Position numbers and translations under genes: made by a program. Under the pieces are notes generated by a model. It was not told the origin of the DNA and ran no database searches. It was given only the letters and a program-made list of their open reading frames with translations. Positions 13,984 to 13,990 of a stretch of DNA of 13,990 nucleotides are shown here, one piece after another. The stretch lies in assembly GCA_003156235.1 (NCBI GenBank), contig PMGP01000474.1, forward strand, positions 2,794 to 16,783, given 5' to 3'. Origin of the DNA: Acidobacteriaceae bacterium (lineage in GTDB: Bacteria; Acidobacteriota; Terriglobia; Terriglobales; Acidobacteriaceae). Each line of letters starts with the position of its first letter. The stretch's first letter is position 1.

Positions 13984-13990
13984 CTCCCTC

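Noticed and set aside
1..13990. CRISPR arrays, tRNA/rRNA genes, insertion sequences, phage genes
   Set aside because: I looked for regular spaced repeats, cloverleaf-like sequence and transposase or integrase motifs on both strands and saw none; the only tandem repeat is the 15-base unit at 5411.

Overview
The window looks like chromosomal DNA from a GC-rich, free-living heterotrophic bacterium, most likely Acidobacteriota (class Terriglobia). This is an inference. It rests on a large membrane regulator with an OmpR-type winged helix, one membrane segment and a long TPR region (a type very abundant in that class), on several secreted polysaccharide-active or sugar-related genes, and on a B. 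subtilis-type ferrochelatase next to hemE. No rRNA, tRNA, transposase, phage gene or CRISPR array was seen.

Layout. (1) 1-1853, rightward: the 3' part of hemE, a small AT-rich three-to-four-helix membrane protein, and hemH, packed with a 4-nt gap and an 8-nt overlap. (2) 1878-4238, leftward: the winged-helix/TPR membrane regulator, convergent with hemH. (3) 4358-6375, rightward: a small acidic-tailed protein, then a tandem set of small exported proteins. Two copies are intact paralogues; a third keeps the same signal peptide but is frameshifted. (4) 6519-7280: a DeoR/AgaR-type sugar-metabolism repressor. (5) 7376-7682, leftward: a frameshifted small exported TPR-like gene. (6) 7929-10247: a secreted beta-propeller with twelve Asp-boxes. 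(7) 10466-12259: a secreted GH13 alpha-glucosidase-like enzyme, followed by a roughly 66-codon orphan fragment of a GH116-type glycosidase. (8) 12484-13725, leftward: the lipoyl-bearing E2 subunit of a 2-oxo-acid dehydrogenase, with a plausible promoter. The right edge holds an operator-like inverted repeat and nested palindromes.

How it fits together. The left end is core haem synthesis and the right end core carbon metabolism. Between them lies an accessory, partly decaying region with exported carbohydrate-related proteins, two regulators and three gene relics, so it appears to be turning over. The parts most likely to be new are the exported small-protein family at 4725-6375 (conserved leader, fast-diverging mature part with a two-cysteine frame), the relics in the apparent gaps, and the foreign-looking membrane gene wedged between hemE and hemH.
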